5,422 bases of DNA from Flavobacteriaceae bacterium (GCA_947377425.1 CANCFZ010000158.1:1-5422); one strand, 5' to 3'; counted from the stretch's first letter, positions 1 through 4,635 are shown. Made by a program: numbers and translations. The notes: generated from the sequence alone by a model not told the origin.

Positions 1-846
1 ATTTCGGGAATGCACAAATCGCCGTTTCATGGGTTTTCGGCTGAGTTTGCTGAACATAAAACTTATAATGCTGGAGAAAGTACCAAACACATCGATTGGA
101 AATTGTTCGCCAAAACAGATAGATTATACACCAAACGTTTTGAAGAAGAAACCAATCTTCGTTGTCATTTAATAATTGACAACTCGTCTTCTATGCATTA
201 TCCAAAATTAGAGTCCAATCAGCCGTTTTATGAAAGTAAAATTGGATTTTCTGTATTGGCTTCGGCGGTGCTGATGAATTTGCTTAAAAAGCAGCGTGAT
301 GCGGTTGGACTGAGTGTTTATTCCGATAATTACGAATATTATGCTCCCGAAAAAGGAAGTGATCGCCATCACAGAATGTTGTTGAATAAATTGGAAGGTT
401 TATTAGAATCTCCAAAAATGTCAAAACCAACAGATACTATTACATTCTTGCATCAAATTGCCGAAAAAATGCACCGTCGTTCCATGATTGTGATTTTTAC
501 AGATATGTTTCAAAATGATAATCAAGAAGCACTTTTTAATGCGTTACAACATCTAAAACACAACAAGCATAAAGTGGTTTTATTTCATGTAATTGATGAG
601 GAAAAAGAGTTGAATTTCGACTTTGATAACACACCACGCAAGTTTATCGATGTAGAATCGGGTGAAATAATCAATCTTTTTGCAGAAAATGTAAAAGAAG
701 AATACGAAAACAACATCAAAAAATACTTTAAAAGCATTACATTAACTTGTGCTCAGAACAAAATTAAATACGTTCCAGTCAATGTTGGTGCAGATTTCGA
801 GAAAATTCTAACTACATATTTAGCTGAAAAACAAATGTTTGGTTAG
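1..846 (+). CDS. DUF58 domain protein (vWA-like fold), N-terminus cut by window edge
   Basis: The reading frame is open from base 1, so the ATG at base 10 is internal: the preceding codons read I-S-G and join the typical DUF58 opening G-x-H-x-S-P-F-x-G-F. The family signature continues with E-F-A-E-H-K-x-Y and H-I-D-W-K, then a von Willebrand-A-like beta strand ending in a MIDAS-type D-x-S-x-S (LIIDNSSSM, bases about 172-204). A second strand, MIVIFTDMF near base 484, carries the T-D pair usual for the third metal-site loop. About 281 residues are visible and the stop is TAG at 844-846. Flavobacterial members of this length are nearly 290 residues as I recall, so only about ten residues should be missing. 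In the family, DUF58 genes often sit after a MoxR-type AAA+ ATPase gene and near Bat/aerotolerance-type genes. That would lie left of this window and cannot be seen. The biochemical role is poorly defined; a metal-dependent protein-interaction or chaperone-like role is inferred. Confidence 0.93.
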   Translation: MSGMHKSPFHGFSAEFAEHKTYNAGESTKHIDWKLFAKTDRLYTKRFEEETNLRCHLIIDNSSSMHYPKLESNQPFYESKIGFSVLASAVLMNLLKKQRDAVGLSVYSDNYEYYAPEKGSDRHHRMLLNKLEGLLESPKMSKPTDTITFLHQIAEKMHRRSMIVIFTDMFQNDNQEALFNALQHLKHNKHKVVLFHVIDEEKELNFDFDNTPRKFIDVESGEIINLFAENVKEEYENNIKKYFKSITLTCAQNKIKYVPVNVGADFEKILTTYLAEKQMFG

Positions 847-855
847 GGAATTGAA

Positions 856-880
856 TTTTTATTAAAAAAAGTAATAAAAA
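856..880. repeat. AT-only inverted repeat after the DUF58 gene
   Basis: TTTTTATTA (856-864) and TAATAAAAA (872-880) are perfect 9-base inverted arms around a 7-base spacer. The stem has no G-C pair and no plus-strand T run follows it, so it is a weak candidate for ending the DUF58 transcript. It could be a by-product of AT-rich composition. Confidence 0.3.
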
Positions 881-884
881 ACAC

Positions 885-914
885 TTGCAAATATAAAAAA
901 CGTGTGTATATTTG
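885..914 (+). promoter_or_regulatory. Bacteroidota-type promoter of tRNA-Asp, with symmetric arms
   Basis: TTG at 885-887 and TATATTTG at 907-914 are separated by 19 bases. This matches the Bacteroidota primary-sigma pattern TTG-N about 19-TAnnTTTG. Transcription would begin around base 920, about a dozen bases before the mature tRNA 5' end. The two boxes lie in perfect 11-base inverted arms, TTGCAAATATA (885-895) and TATATTTGCAA (907-917), so the minus strand carries the identical promoter pattern with the same spacing. Confidence 0.8.
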
Positions 915-932
915 CAACCGCAATAAAGCGAT

Positions 933-1006
933 GGTTTGGTAGTTCAGTTGGTTAGAATACATGCCTGTCACGCATGGGGTCGCGGGTTCGAGTCCCGTCC
1001 AGACCG
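933..1006 (+). tRNA. tRNA-Asp (anticodon GTC)
   Basis: The sequence folds as a complete 74-base cloverleaf. The acceptor stem GGTTTGG (933-939) pairs with CCAGACC (999-1005), with one T-G wobble. The D stem is GTTC/GAAT (942-945/955-958). The anticodon stem is CATGC/GCATG (960-964/972-976) around loop CTGTCAC, with anticodon GTC at 967-969. The T stem is GCGGG/CCCGT around TTCGAGT (987-993). The discriminator is G (1006), the usual identity base for tRNA-Asp. CCA is not encoded; the next bases are CTA, so the end must be added by nucleotidyltransferase. It appears as a single-gene transcript between its own promoter and terminator. Confidence 0.97.
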
Positions 1007-1016
1007 CTAAATTGGG

Positions 1017-1046
1017 AAAAGCACTTCAGAAACGAAGTGCTTTTTT
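1017..1046 (+). terminator. Rho-independent terminator of tRNA-Asp
   Basis: An 11-base-pair stem, AAAAGCACTTC (1017-1027) with GAAGTGCTTTT (1034-1044), encloses a 6-base loop and leads into a run of six T (1041-1046). GGG at 1014-1016 and CCC at 1048-1050 could extend the foot. It begins about 10 bases after the tRNA 3' end. Confidence 0.88.
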
Positions 1047-1126
1047 GCCCAAAAAAGCAAATGAAATGTATTGGGTGAACATATATAAAAGTTCAGCAAA
1101 TCATTCAAAATTAGTTGTGTTGTTTC

Positions 1127-1149
1127 GATACGCCTTTGTAAAGCGTATC
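1127..1149. repeat. Short perfect inverted repeat downstream of tRNA-Asp
   Basis: GATACGC (1127-1133) and GCGTATC (1143-1149) form a 7-base-pair stem over a 9-base loop whose own ends (TTT/AAA) could add pairing. No T run follows, so it is not an intrinsic terminator. It lies directly before the tRNA-like remnant; its role is unknown. Confidence 0.45.
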
Positions 1150-1151
1150 AC

Positions 1152-1168
1152 GGTTTAGTAGTTAGACC
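1152..1168 (+). pseudogene. Possible internally deleted tRNA-Asp remnant
   Basis: Bases 1152-1163 (GGTTTAGTAGTT) match the first 12 bases of the tRNA-Asp at 933-944 with one difference. The next five bases, AGACC (1164-1168), equal the 3' acceptor bases 1001-1005. Shortly after comes GAAAAGC at the foot of a terminator, as also happens after the intact tRNA. This order (5' end, 3' end, GAAAAGC, terminator) suggests a second tRNA-Asp unit that lost its middle. The match is short, so chance is possible. Confidence 0.35.
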
Positions 1169-1172
1169 AATG

Positions 1173-1204
1173 AAAAGCTTTCCACTTTTGTGGATGGCTT
1201 TTTT
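1173..1204 (+). terminator. Second Rho-independent terminator
   Basis: AAAAGC (1173-1178) pairs with GCTTTT (1197-1202), and TCCAC (1181-1185) pairs with GTGGA (1190-1194) over a TTTT loop, with a 2x2 internal mismatch. A T run follows to 1204. No intact gene is visible between the tRNA terminator and this one, so it probably backs up the tRNA terminator or belonged to a lost tRNA copy. It argues against the secreted-protein gene starting at the GTG at 1190. Confidence 0.7.
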
Positions 1205-1233
1205 GCTTTTATAAATCTTTCGTTTTTTTTTAC

Positions 1234-1241
1234 TATTTTTG
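1234..1241 (+). promoter_or_regulatory. Candidate -7 box for the secreted-protein gene
   Basis: TATTTTTG fits TAnnTTTG and ends 8 bases before the ATG at 1250. A matching upstream TTG at 19-base spacing is not present; the nearest TTG (1203-1205) is 28 bases away. If used, the transcript would start almost at the ATG, giving a very short or absent leader. Confidence 0.4.
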
Positions 1242-1249
1242 AATCCAAT

Positions 1250-1621
1250 ATGAAAAGATTAATTCAAATATCGGTTTTTATATTTATGATTTTCTGTTCA
1301 ACAGAAAAAGGTTTTGCACAAACAGCAACTTCTGATAGCTCTGATAGTCAATTAAAAGAATTAATATATGCTAAATACAAAAGACAAGTTTTAGCATTTG
1401 ATAAAAAAGAGTTTGACAATTTATTTTTTGAATTTTTTCAGAGGCAAAATGACAATAGAATAACTTTGACTAAAGAAGAATTTTACGGATATACAATTAA
1501 GATAGCAATATATGCAGAAAAGTTAGGACTGCTTTACAAAGAACAAAAAGAAGACGCTCAACGAACAAAACAAGAATGGTTTAATAGGAGTTATGAAGAT
1601 TACCTAAACTCTAAAAAGTAA
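1250..1621 (+). CDS. Small secreted protein of unknown function
   Basis: The product is 123 residues and I do not recognise its family. It opens with MKRLIQ, a hydrophobic stretch to about residue 16, and G-F-A-Q at residues 21-24, a common flavobacterial signal-peptidase I site. The mature protein is therefore about 99 residues and periplasmic or exported. The mature part is charged and apparently helical, rich in Lys, Glu, Phe and Tyr, with no cysteine after the signal and no known catalytic motif. The ATG at 1250 is preferred over an in-frame GTG at 1190, because the GTG lies inside a terminator hairpin and would put a hydrophobic tail before the signal peptide. The stop TAA (1619-1621) is three bases before the next gene, so the two are almost certainly co-transcribed. 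A DUF-type family may exist that I cannot name. Confidence 0.75.
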   Translation: MKRLIQISVFIFMIFCSTEKGFAQTATSDSSDSQLKELIYAKYKRQVLAFDKKEFDNLFFEFFQRQNDNRITLTKEEFYGYTIKIAIYAEKLGLLYKEQKEDAQRTKQEWFNRSYEDYLNSKK

Positions 1622-1624
1622 CAA

Positions 1625-2104
1625 TTGAAAAAGTTTTTTTTTTATTTTCTTATAATTTTATTTTCTTCTTGTCAATATTTTGAGAAGCAGGTGCCTTCTG
1701 AAAAAGAATTGTTAGAAAAACAAATCAAAGAAATCAATTGGAAAGAAGTAGATCAATATCCATCGATTGCCGATTGTGAAAGACTAACAGATGAAACACA
1801 AAGAAAACAATGTTTTTTTGAATTTTTATCAAGTACAATTCAGCAAAAATTAAGTATAGATACTTTAAAAATATTGTTTCCAAAGTTAGATACTATTGAA
1901 GTAAAAGTTACTGTAAATTCAGATGCTACAATGCAATTTGAACCACAATTTCCAAGAGATACTGTTGCTTATGATACTATTAAAATAGATAGTATTTTAA
2001 AAATAAAATTAGTCAATTTTCCAAAAGTGAATCCAGCATTTAAACGTGGAATTCCAGTTAAAACACAGTTCATTTTGCCTGTAATTATAAAAATAGAAAA
2101 GTGA
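1625..2104 (+). CDS. Lipoprotein with TonB-C-terminal-like domain
   Basis: The product is 159 residues. It starts at TTG (1625); no ATG exists in frame before residue 103, and only this start gives a lipoprotein signal, MKKFFFYFLIILFSSC, with lipid-modified Cys16. A helical linker follows. C51 and C63 flank a segment resembling the C-x11-C region found ahead of the TonB fold in many Bacteroidota TonB-like proteins. The C-terminus has V-K-V-T-V at residues 93-97, then N-F-P-K-V-N-P-A-F-K-R-G-I-P-V and a final F-I-L-P-V-I-I-K-I, which matches the family ending (L-P-x-x-x-P-x-x-x-G-x-P-V, then a P-containing last strand). The usual glycine turn of the first hairpin is replaced by S-D-A-T, so the domain is divergent. 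No transmembrane helix or Pro-rich spanning region is present, so it is unlikely to be a working energy transducer. A lipid-anchored periplasmic adaptor is inferred. It lies three bases after the secreted-protein gene. Confidence 0.78.
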   Translation: MKKFFFYFLIILFSSCQYFEKQVPSEKELLEKQIKEINWKEVDQYPSIADCERLTDETQRKQCFFEFLSSTIQQKLSIDTLKILFPKLDTIEVKVTVNSDATMQFEPQFPRDTVAYDTIKIDSILKIKLVNFPKVNPAFKRGIPVKTQFILPVIIKIEK

Positions 2105-2109
2105 TATTT

Positions 2110-2141
2110 GTCATTCTGAATAAAATGAAGAATCTCAGAAT
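2110..2141. repeat. Intergenic hairpin repeat, copy 1 (CATTCTGA type)
   Basis: The core at 2110-2134 starts GTCATTCTGA and ends TGAAGAATC. ATTCT (2113-2117) pairs with AGAAT (2129-2133). A longer alternative, ATTCTGA (2113-2119) with TCAGAAT (2135-2141), is also perfect. It sits between the convergent ends of the lipoprotein and glycosyltransferase genes and may fold in transcripts from either side, though neither side has a clean T run. It resembles the dispersed GTCATTCTGA...GAAGAATC family I recall from many Bacteroidota genomes, and aligns with the copies at 2366-2390 and 4062-4086. Confidence 0.65.
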
Positions 2142-2157
2142 AATAAAAAATTGAAAA

Positions 2158-3306
2158 TTATTTCTTAAAACTTCTTCCTTTCCACGAAAAACTCCCAAAC
2201 AAAGAATAAATTCCTACCAAACTACAAAAGAACGGATACACCAAACTACTCGCCAAGGGAAAAATAAAGTTACCTTTTCTCAAATATTGATTTGATTTTA
2301 ACAAAAGTAAATAATCAATGAAATATTTAATCGAAAACGCAATTAGTAATGTTTCCCAATTCATTGTCACACTGAGCGCAGTTGAAGTGCCATAAACTAA
2401 TAGAAACAATCCTATTACCAAACTCAAGTTCATCGCCAAAACCACAACTGCCAAACTTTTAGAATAATATCCAGAATAGCCAGTTGTTTTACTTGCCCAA
2501 CGAACACGTTGCATAAACAATTTATACAAATCATTTTCGGGTTTTGTTTTCACAATTGCAGCCGTATTTTTCAAATAATGCACATTATCCGAATGGTTTT
2601 TCAAAGCTTTTTGCAATAAAAAAACATCGTCACCACTTGCCATTTTATTATTTCCTCCAAAACCTCCAATTTCGTTAAAGAGTTTTTTGGTGTAAGCAAA
2701 GTTTGCACCATTACACATAAATGGTTTTTCAATGCCAAAACTTCCAATTGTAGTTCCTTGTAAACTCAATAAATCCAATTGCTGAAACTGATGAAACCAA
2801 TTGTTTTTGGTTTTATAAACCACAGCGCCAACAATCATTTCGACGTTGTTTTTTTGAATAAAGTTATCCAAAGTCAATAGCCAATTTTTATTTACCCTGC
2901 AATCGGCATCAGTTGTTACAACCCATTCGTGTTTCAAAATCGGAATCGCTCTAGAAATGGCATCTTTTTTAGGTGAATTCGATAAACGTAAATTTTCTAA
3001 AAGCGTAGTTTCAATCAAGCCGTTTTCCATCCGCCATTTAATGTAAACACGTTCCGAAGCATCGGAAGAAAAATCATCTACCATTATAATTTCAAACAAC
3101 TCTTTAGGATAATTTAAATTTGAAATCGACTTTAAAAGTTTTGGTAAATTCTTTTCTTCATTCCTAAACGGAACAATTATTGAGAATGTCGTTTTGGGTT
3201 TTTCATCCGTTCTTGTAAATGATTTCACCTTATCAAAACCAAAAACAAGTTGCAAAATAAAAACAACATATATTCCTAAAACAACAAATAATATAATTTC
3301 AATCAT
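2158..3306 (-). CDS. Family 2 glycosyltransferase, membrane-anchored
   Basis: The product is 382 residues, the normal size for a membrane-bound GT2 enzyme. Residues 2-22 form an N-terminal membrane segment. The GT-A catalytic domain follows: F-S-I-I-V-P-F-R-N-E-E (41-51), V-D-D-F-S-S-D (76-82, nucleotide-sugar binding), the metal-binding D-A-D (133-135), S-G-D-D (224-227, catalytic-base region) and Q-R-V-R-W (266-270), the Q-x-x-R-W motif of processive or cellulose-synthase-like GT2 enzymes. Three or four C-terminal membrane segments lie at about 284-306, 317-336 and 347-370. It should transfer sugar from a nucleotide donor on the cytoplasmic face to a lipid or growing glycan; donor and acceptor cannot be read from the sequence. 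Residues 306-314, in a loop between two membrane helices, are encoded by a dispersed repeat. The ATG at 3306 gives the expected membrane start. It lies downstream of the UPF0104-like gene across a 275-base repeat-filled spacer, so co-transcription is uncertain. Confidence 0.93.
   Translation of the reverse strand: MIEIILFVVLGIYVVFILQLVFGFDKVKSFTRTDEKPKTTFSIIVPFRNEEKNLPKLLKSISNLNYPKELFEIIMVDDFSSDASERVYIKWRMENGLIETTLLENLRLSNSPKKDAISRAIPILKHEWVVTTDADCRVNKNWLLTLDNFIQKNNVEMIVGAVVYKTKNNWFHQFQQLDLLSLQGTTIGSFGIEKPFMCNGANFAYTKKLFNEIGGFGGNNKMASGDDVFLLQKALKNHSDNVHYLKNTAAIVKTKPENDLYKLFMQRVRWASKTTGYSGYYSKSLAVVVLAMNLSLVIGLFLLVYGTSTALSVTMNWETLLIAFSIKYFIDYLLLLKSNQYLRKGNFIFPLASSLVYPFFCSLVGIYSLFGSFSWKGRSFKK
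2366..2390. repeat. Hairpin repeat copy 2, inside the glycosyltransferase gene
   Basis: The 25 bases begin GTCACACTGAGCG and end GTTGAAGTGC. They match the copy at 4062-4086 in 23 of 25 positions. CACT (2370-2373) pairs with AGTG (2386-2389), the position where copy 1 has ATTCT/AGAAT, so the stem changes in a paired way. On the coding (minus) strand it is read as G-T-S-T-A-L-S-V-T (residues 306-314). Confidence 0.8.
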
Positions 3307-3310
3307 AAGT

Positions 3311-3390
3311 AAAGATTTTACACGAATTGTACGACACGAGCGAAAGCGAATTGGAGAAGCAATTTACACAAATTAAAAGATTTCACGAAC
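3311..3390. repeat. Degenerate repeats upstream of the glycosyltransferase gene
   Basis: AAAGATTTTACACGAA (3311-3326) recurs as AAAGATTTCACGAA (3376-3389), and TTTTACACGAATTG (3316-3329) recurs as TTTACACAAATTA (3363-3375). These resemble the dispersed ATTCGTG/ACACGAAT repeats I recall from flavobacterial intergenic regions. The stretch would form the 5' leader or promoter region of the glycosyltransferase gene; I see no clear TAnnTTTG box there on the minus strand. Confidence 0.45.
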
Positions 3391-3427
3391 AAATTTGGAT
3401 TCAATTCTAAACATAAATTATTTTTTC

Positions 3428-3560
3428 AAACACATAGAAACATAGAATTCTCTTTGTCTTTAAAGAGTTAAAAAAGGCAATTTATTTTTCTCATAGCTAT
3501 GTTAACTTTATAAAATCGAAGATTCTACTAGAATATTTTATTCTATGTTTCTATGTGTTT
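3428..3560. repeat. 133-base element with perfect 20-base inverted ends
   Basis: The left arm 3428-3447 (starting AAACACATAG) and right arm 3541-3560 (ending CTATGTGTTT) are exact reverse complements over 20 bases. Each arm contains an internal direct repeat (ACATAGAA twice). The 93-base interior is itself structured: CTCTTT/AAAGAG (3450-3455/3462-3467), GTTAA/TTAAC (3467-3471/3502-3506), the palindrome CATAGCTATG (3492-3501) and ATTCT/AGAAT (3522-3526/3530-3534). It has no coding capacity and no obvious flanking target duplication. It resembles a non-autonomous, MITE-like element or a flavobacterial intergenic repeat. Confidence 0.75.
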
Positions 3561-3572
3561 AATTTTTAAAAC

Positions 3573-3601
3573 CTTTGTGCCTTAGCGGCTTTGTGGCAAA
3601 A
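3573..3601. repeat. CTTTGTG repeat overlapping the 3' end of the UPF0104-like gene
   Basis: CTTTGTG occurs at 3573-3579 and again at 3589-3595. Bases 3581-3601 match 4611-4631 in 18 of 21 positions, with 13 identical bases in a row (CTTTGTGGCAAAA). On the minus strand this repeat encodes the last residues L-P-Q-S-R and the TAA stop of the neighbouring gene. It resembles the CTTTGTG/CTTTGCG dispersed repeats I recall from Flavobacterium. Confidence 0.65.
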
Positions 3602-4538
3602 CCTTAAAAATCAAAACATAATAACTCCCAATAACTACAGGTAAAACCACATTTAAAAACCACATCAGCATAGTTACAAAAACTACAACCCATTCGTTAA
3701 CACCAAGTAATCCAAAGAAATAAACAGCCAAACTTCCTTTTAAAGCAAAGTCTAAAAATTGAAAGCTTGGTATTACAGAAGCTAAAAAATAAACCGTAGT
3801 AATAGTTGCCATCAAAGTAGAATAAGGCAAATCTACATCAAATGCCAAAAACAAAAAATAGTATTGATGCGAAAAGACCAAATAGCGACAAAATCCTAAA
3901 ATCAAGTTCTTACGATGAATTTTCTTCGGAATTTCATTAATTTTTTCAATTAAATCTTCAATAGAATAATTTTTAATTTTGATTTTTTTAGTGAAATAAG
4001 AAAACAGAAAGAATGCAATTGTAATTGCTATTATTCCGAAACTCCAAAAACCAATATTTTTGTCACACTTAGTGCAGTTGAAGTGCAAAATCATCATTCC
4101 AACAATTCCAAAAATACCTGTAGCAACAATCTGAATTCCATTGCAAATCAAATTAAGGAAAATGATTTTTTTAGTGTCTTTTTTATCAAAATATAAGGCT
4201 TTTCCAGCATATTCTCCAACGCCAACAGGTGTGAAAACGCCCAAAGTTAAAGCCGCAAGAACTTGTTTGGTAGCCTCGTATATTGAAATCGGTTTGACTA
4301 CTTGTGCCAAATTTCGCCACTTAAGAATTTCAAAATAGCGGTTCAAAAAACTTAAAAGTAAAAGAAATAAAATTCCACCAACAGATTGGTTTTTATGGAA
4401 CAAAATCAAAAATTTATCCCAATCCAATTTGTCGTTGGAAGCCAATTGGTTGTAAATAAAATAAAATGCACCAACAACAATCAAAAGTTTGACTGAAAAA
4501 ACCAAGAATTGTTTAGCTTTGTGAGGAATTGTAATCAT
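3582..4538 (-). CDS. UPF0104 / lysylphosphatidylglycerol synthase TM-region family protein
   Basis: The product is 318 residues from the ATG at 4538. It is a polytopic membrane protein with about eight hydrophobic segments (around residues 11-31, 53-66, 93-105, 126-150, 164-182, 214-232, 240-258, 265-310). The conserved family stretch T-P-V-G-V-G-E-Y-A-G-K (103-113) is present. The family includes the flippase/membrane half of MprF and many stand-alone members linked to envelope glycan or lipid metabolism. The soluble aminoacyl-transferase half of MprF is absent, so tRNA-dependent lipid lysylation is not implied. An ATG eight codons upstream (4562) is possible, but those codons hold a promoter-like CTTTG box, and I-T-I-P-H-K reads as a natural start. 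Residues 152-159 (H-F-N-C-T-K-C-D) and 314-318 plus the stop are encoded by dispersed repeats. The downstream glycosyltransferase suggests a joint envelope role (inferred). Confidence 0.85.
   Translation of the reverse strand: MITIPHKAKQFLVFSVKLLIVVGAFYFIYNQLASNDKLDWDKFLILFHKNQSVGGILFLLLLSFLNRYFEILKWRNLAQVVKPISIYEATKQVLAALTLGVFTPVGVGEYAGKALYFDKKDTKKIIFLNLICNGIQIVATGIFGIVGMMILHFNCTKCDKNIGFWSFGIIAITIAFFLFSYFTKKIKIKNYSIEDLIEKINEIPKKIHRKNLILGFCRYLVFSHQYYFLFLAFDVDLPYSTLMATITTVYFLASVIPSFQFLDFALKGSLAVYFFGLLGVNEWVVVFVTMLMWFLNVVLPVVIGSYYVLIFKVLPQSR
4062..4086. repeat. Hairpin repeat copy 3, inside the UPF0104-like gene
   Basis: The 25 bases begin GTCACACTTAGTG and end GTTGAAGTGC, and differ from copy 2 at two positions. 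CACT (4066-4069) pairs with AGTG (4082-4085). The minus-strand reading is H-F-N-C-T-K-C-D (residues 152-159), a different frame from that used in the glycosyltransferase. It falls in a loop between two membrane segments and creates a C-x-x-C pair. Confidence 0.8.
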
Positions 4539-4543
4539 TGGTA

Positions 4544-4551
4544 CAAAGTAA
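4544..4551 (-). promoter_or_regulatory. Candidate -7 box for the UPF0104-like gene
   Basis: On the minus strand TTACTTTG ends five bases before the ATG at 4538 and differs from TAnnTTTG at one position. No TTG is found 19 bases upstream. If used, the mRNA would start essentially at that ATG, which supports 4538 over 4562 as the start. Confidence 0.28.
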
Positions 4552-4570
4552 AGGAAAACCATTTTCGATT

Positions 4571-4610
4571 CCTAACAGGTTTTGATAACCTATTTTTTTT
4601 TAAAAAAAAA
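4571..4610. repeat. Hairpin with T9A9 tract in the divergent spacer
   Basis: AGGTT (4577-4581) pairs with AACCT (4587-4591), followed by T9 (4593-4601) and A9 (4602-4610), itself a perfect 18-base palindrome. CCTAACAGGTTTT (4571-4583) looks like the left half of a dispersed CCTAACAGGTTTT...AACCTGTTAGG repeat I recall from Flavobacterium, with the right half cut after AACCT. On the plus strand it has the form of a weak terminator, but no plus-strand gene precedes it. It may insulate the divergent genes. Confidence 0.5.
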
Positions 4611-4631
4611 CTGAGTGTCTTTGTGGCAAAA
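4611..4631. repeat. CTTTGTG repeat, second copy, forming the ruvC leader
   Basis: It matches 3581-3601 in 18 of 21 positions and in the same orientation. It ends four bases before the ruvC ATG, so the ruvC leader is largely repeat-derived. TGTCTTTG (4616-4623) inside it is one base from the TAnnTTTG -7 box, so the repeat could carry the ruvC promoter; no TTG lies at 19-base spacing. Confidence 0.55.
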
Positions 4632-4635
4632 AAAT

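Noticed and set aside
961..1158. Open frame of 65 codons on the plus strand
   Set aside because: It begins inside tRNA-Asp and runs through the tRNA terminator; the composition is not protein-like.
1190..1249. GTG-started N-terminal extension of the secreted protein
   Set aside because: The GTG is inside a terminator hairpin, and the extension would bury the signal peptide that begins at the ATG at 1250.
1250..2104. Toxin-antitoxin or effector-immunity pair
   Set aside because: Both proteins carry export signals and the second resembles a TonB domain; there is no toxin motif, so the idea has no positive support.
3194..3376. Plus-strand open frame of 60 codons
   Set aside because: Antisense to the glycosyltransferase N-terminus and continuing into repeat sequence; no start signal or family resemblance.
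4141..4338. Plus-strand open frame of 65 codons
   Set aside because: It lies wholly antisense to a well-supported membrane-protein gene and shows no motif.
3582..4538. MprF (lysylphosphatidylglycerol synthase) proper
   Set aside because: Only the membrane region is present; the aminoacyl-transferase domain that defines the enzyme is missing.
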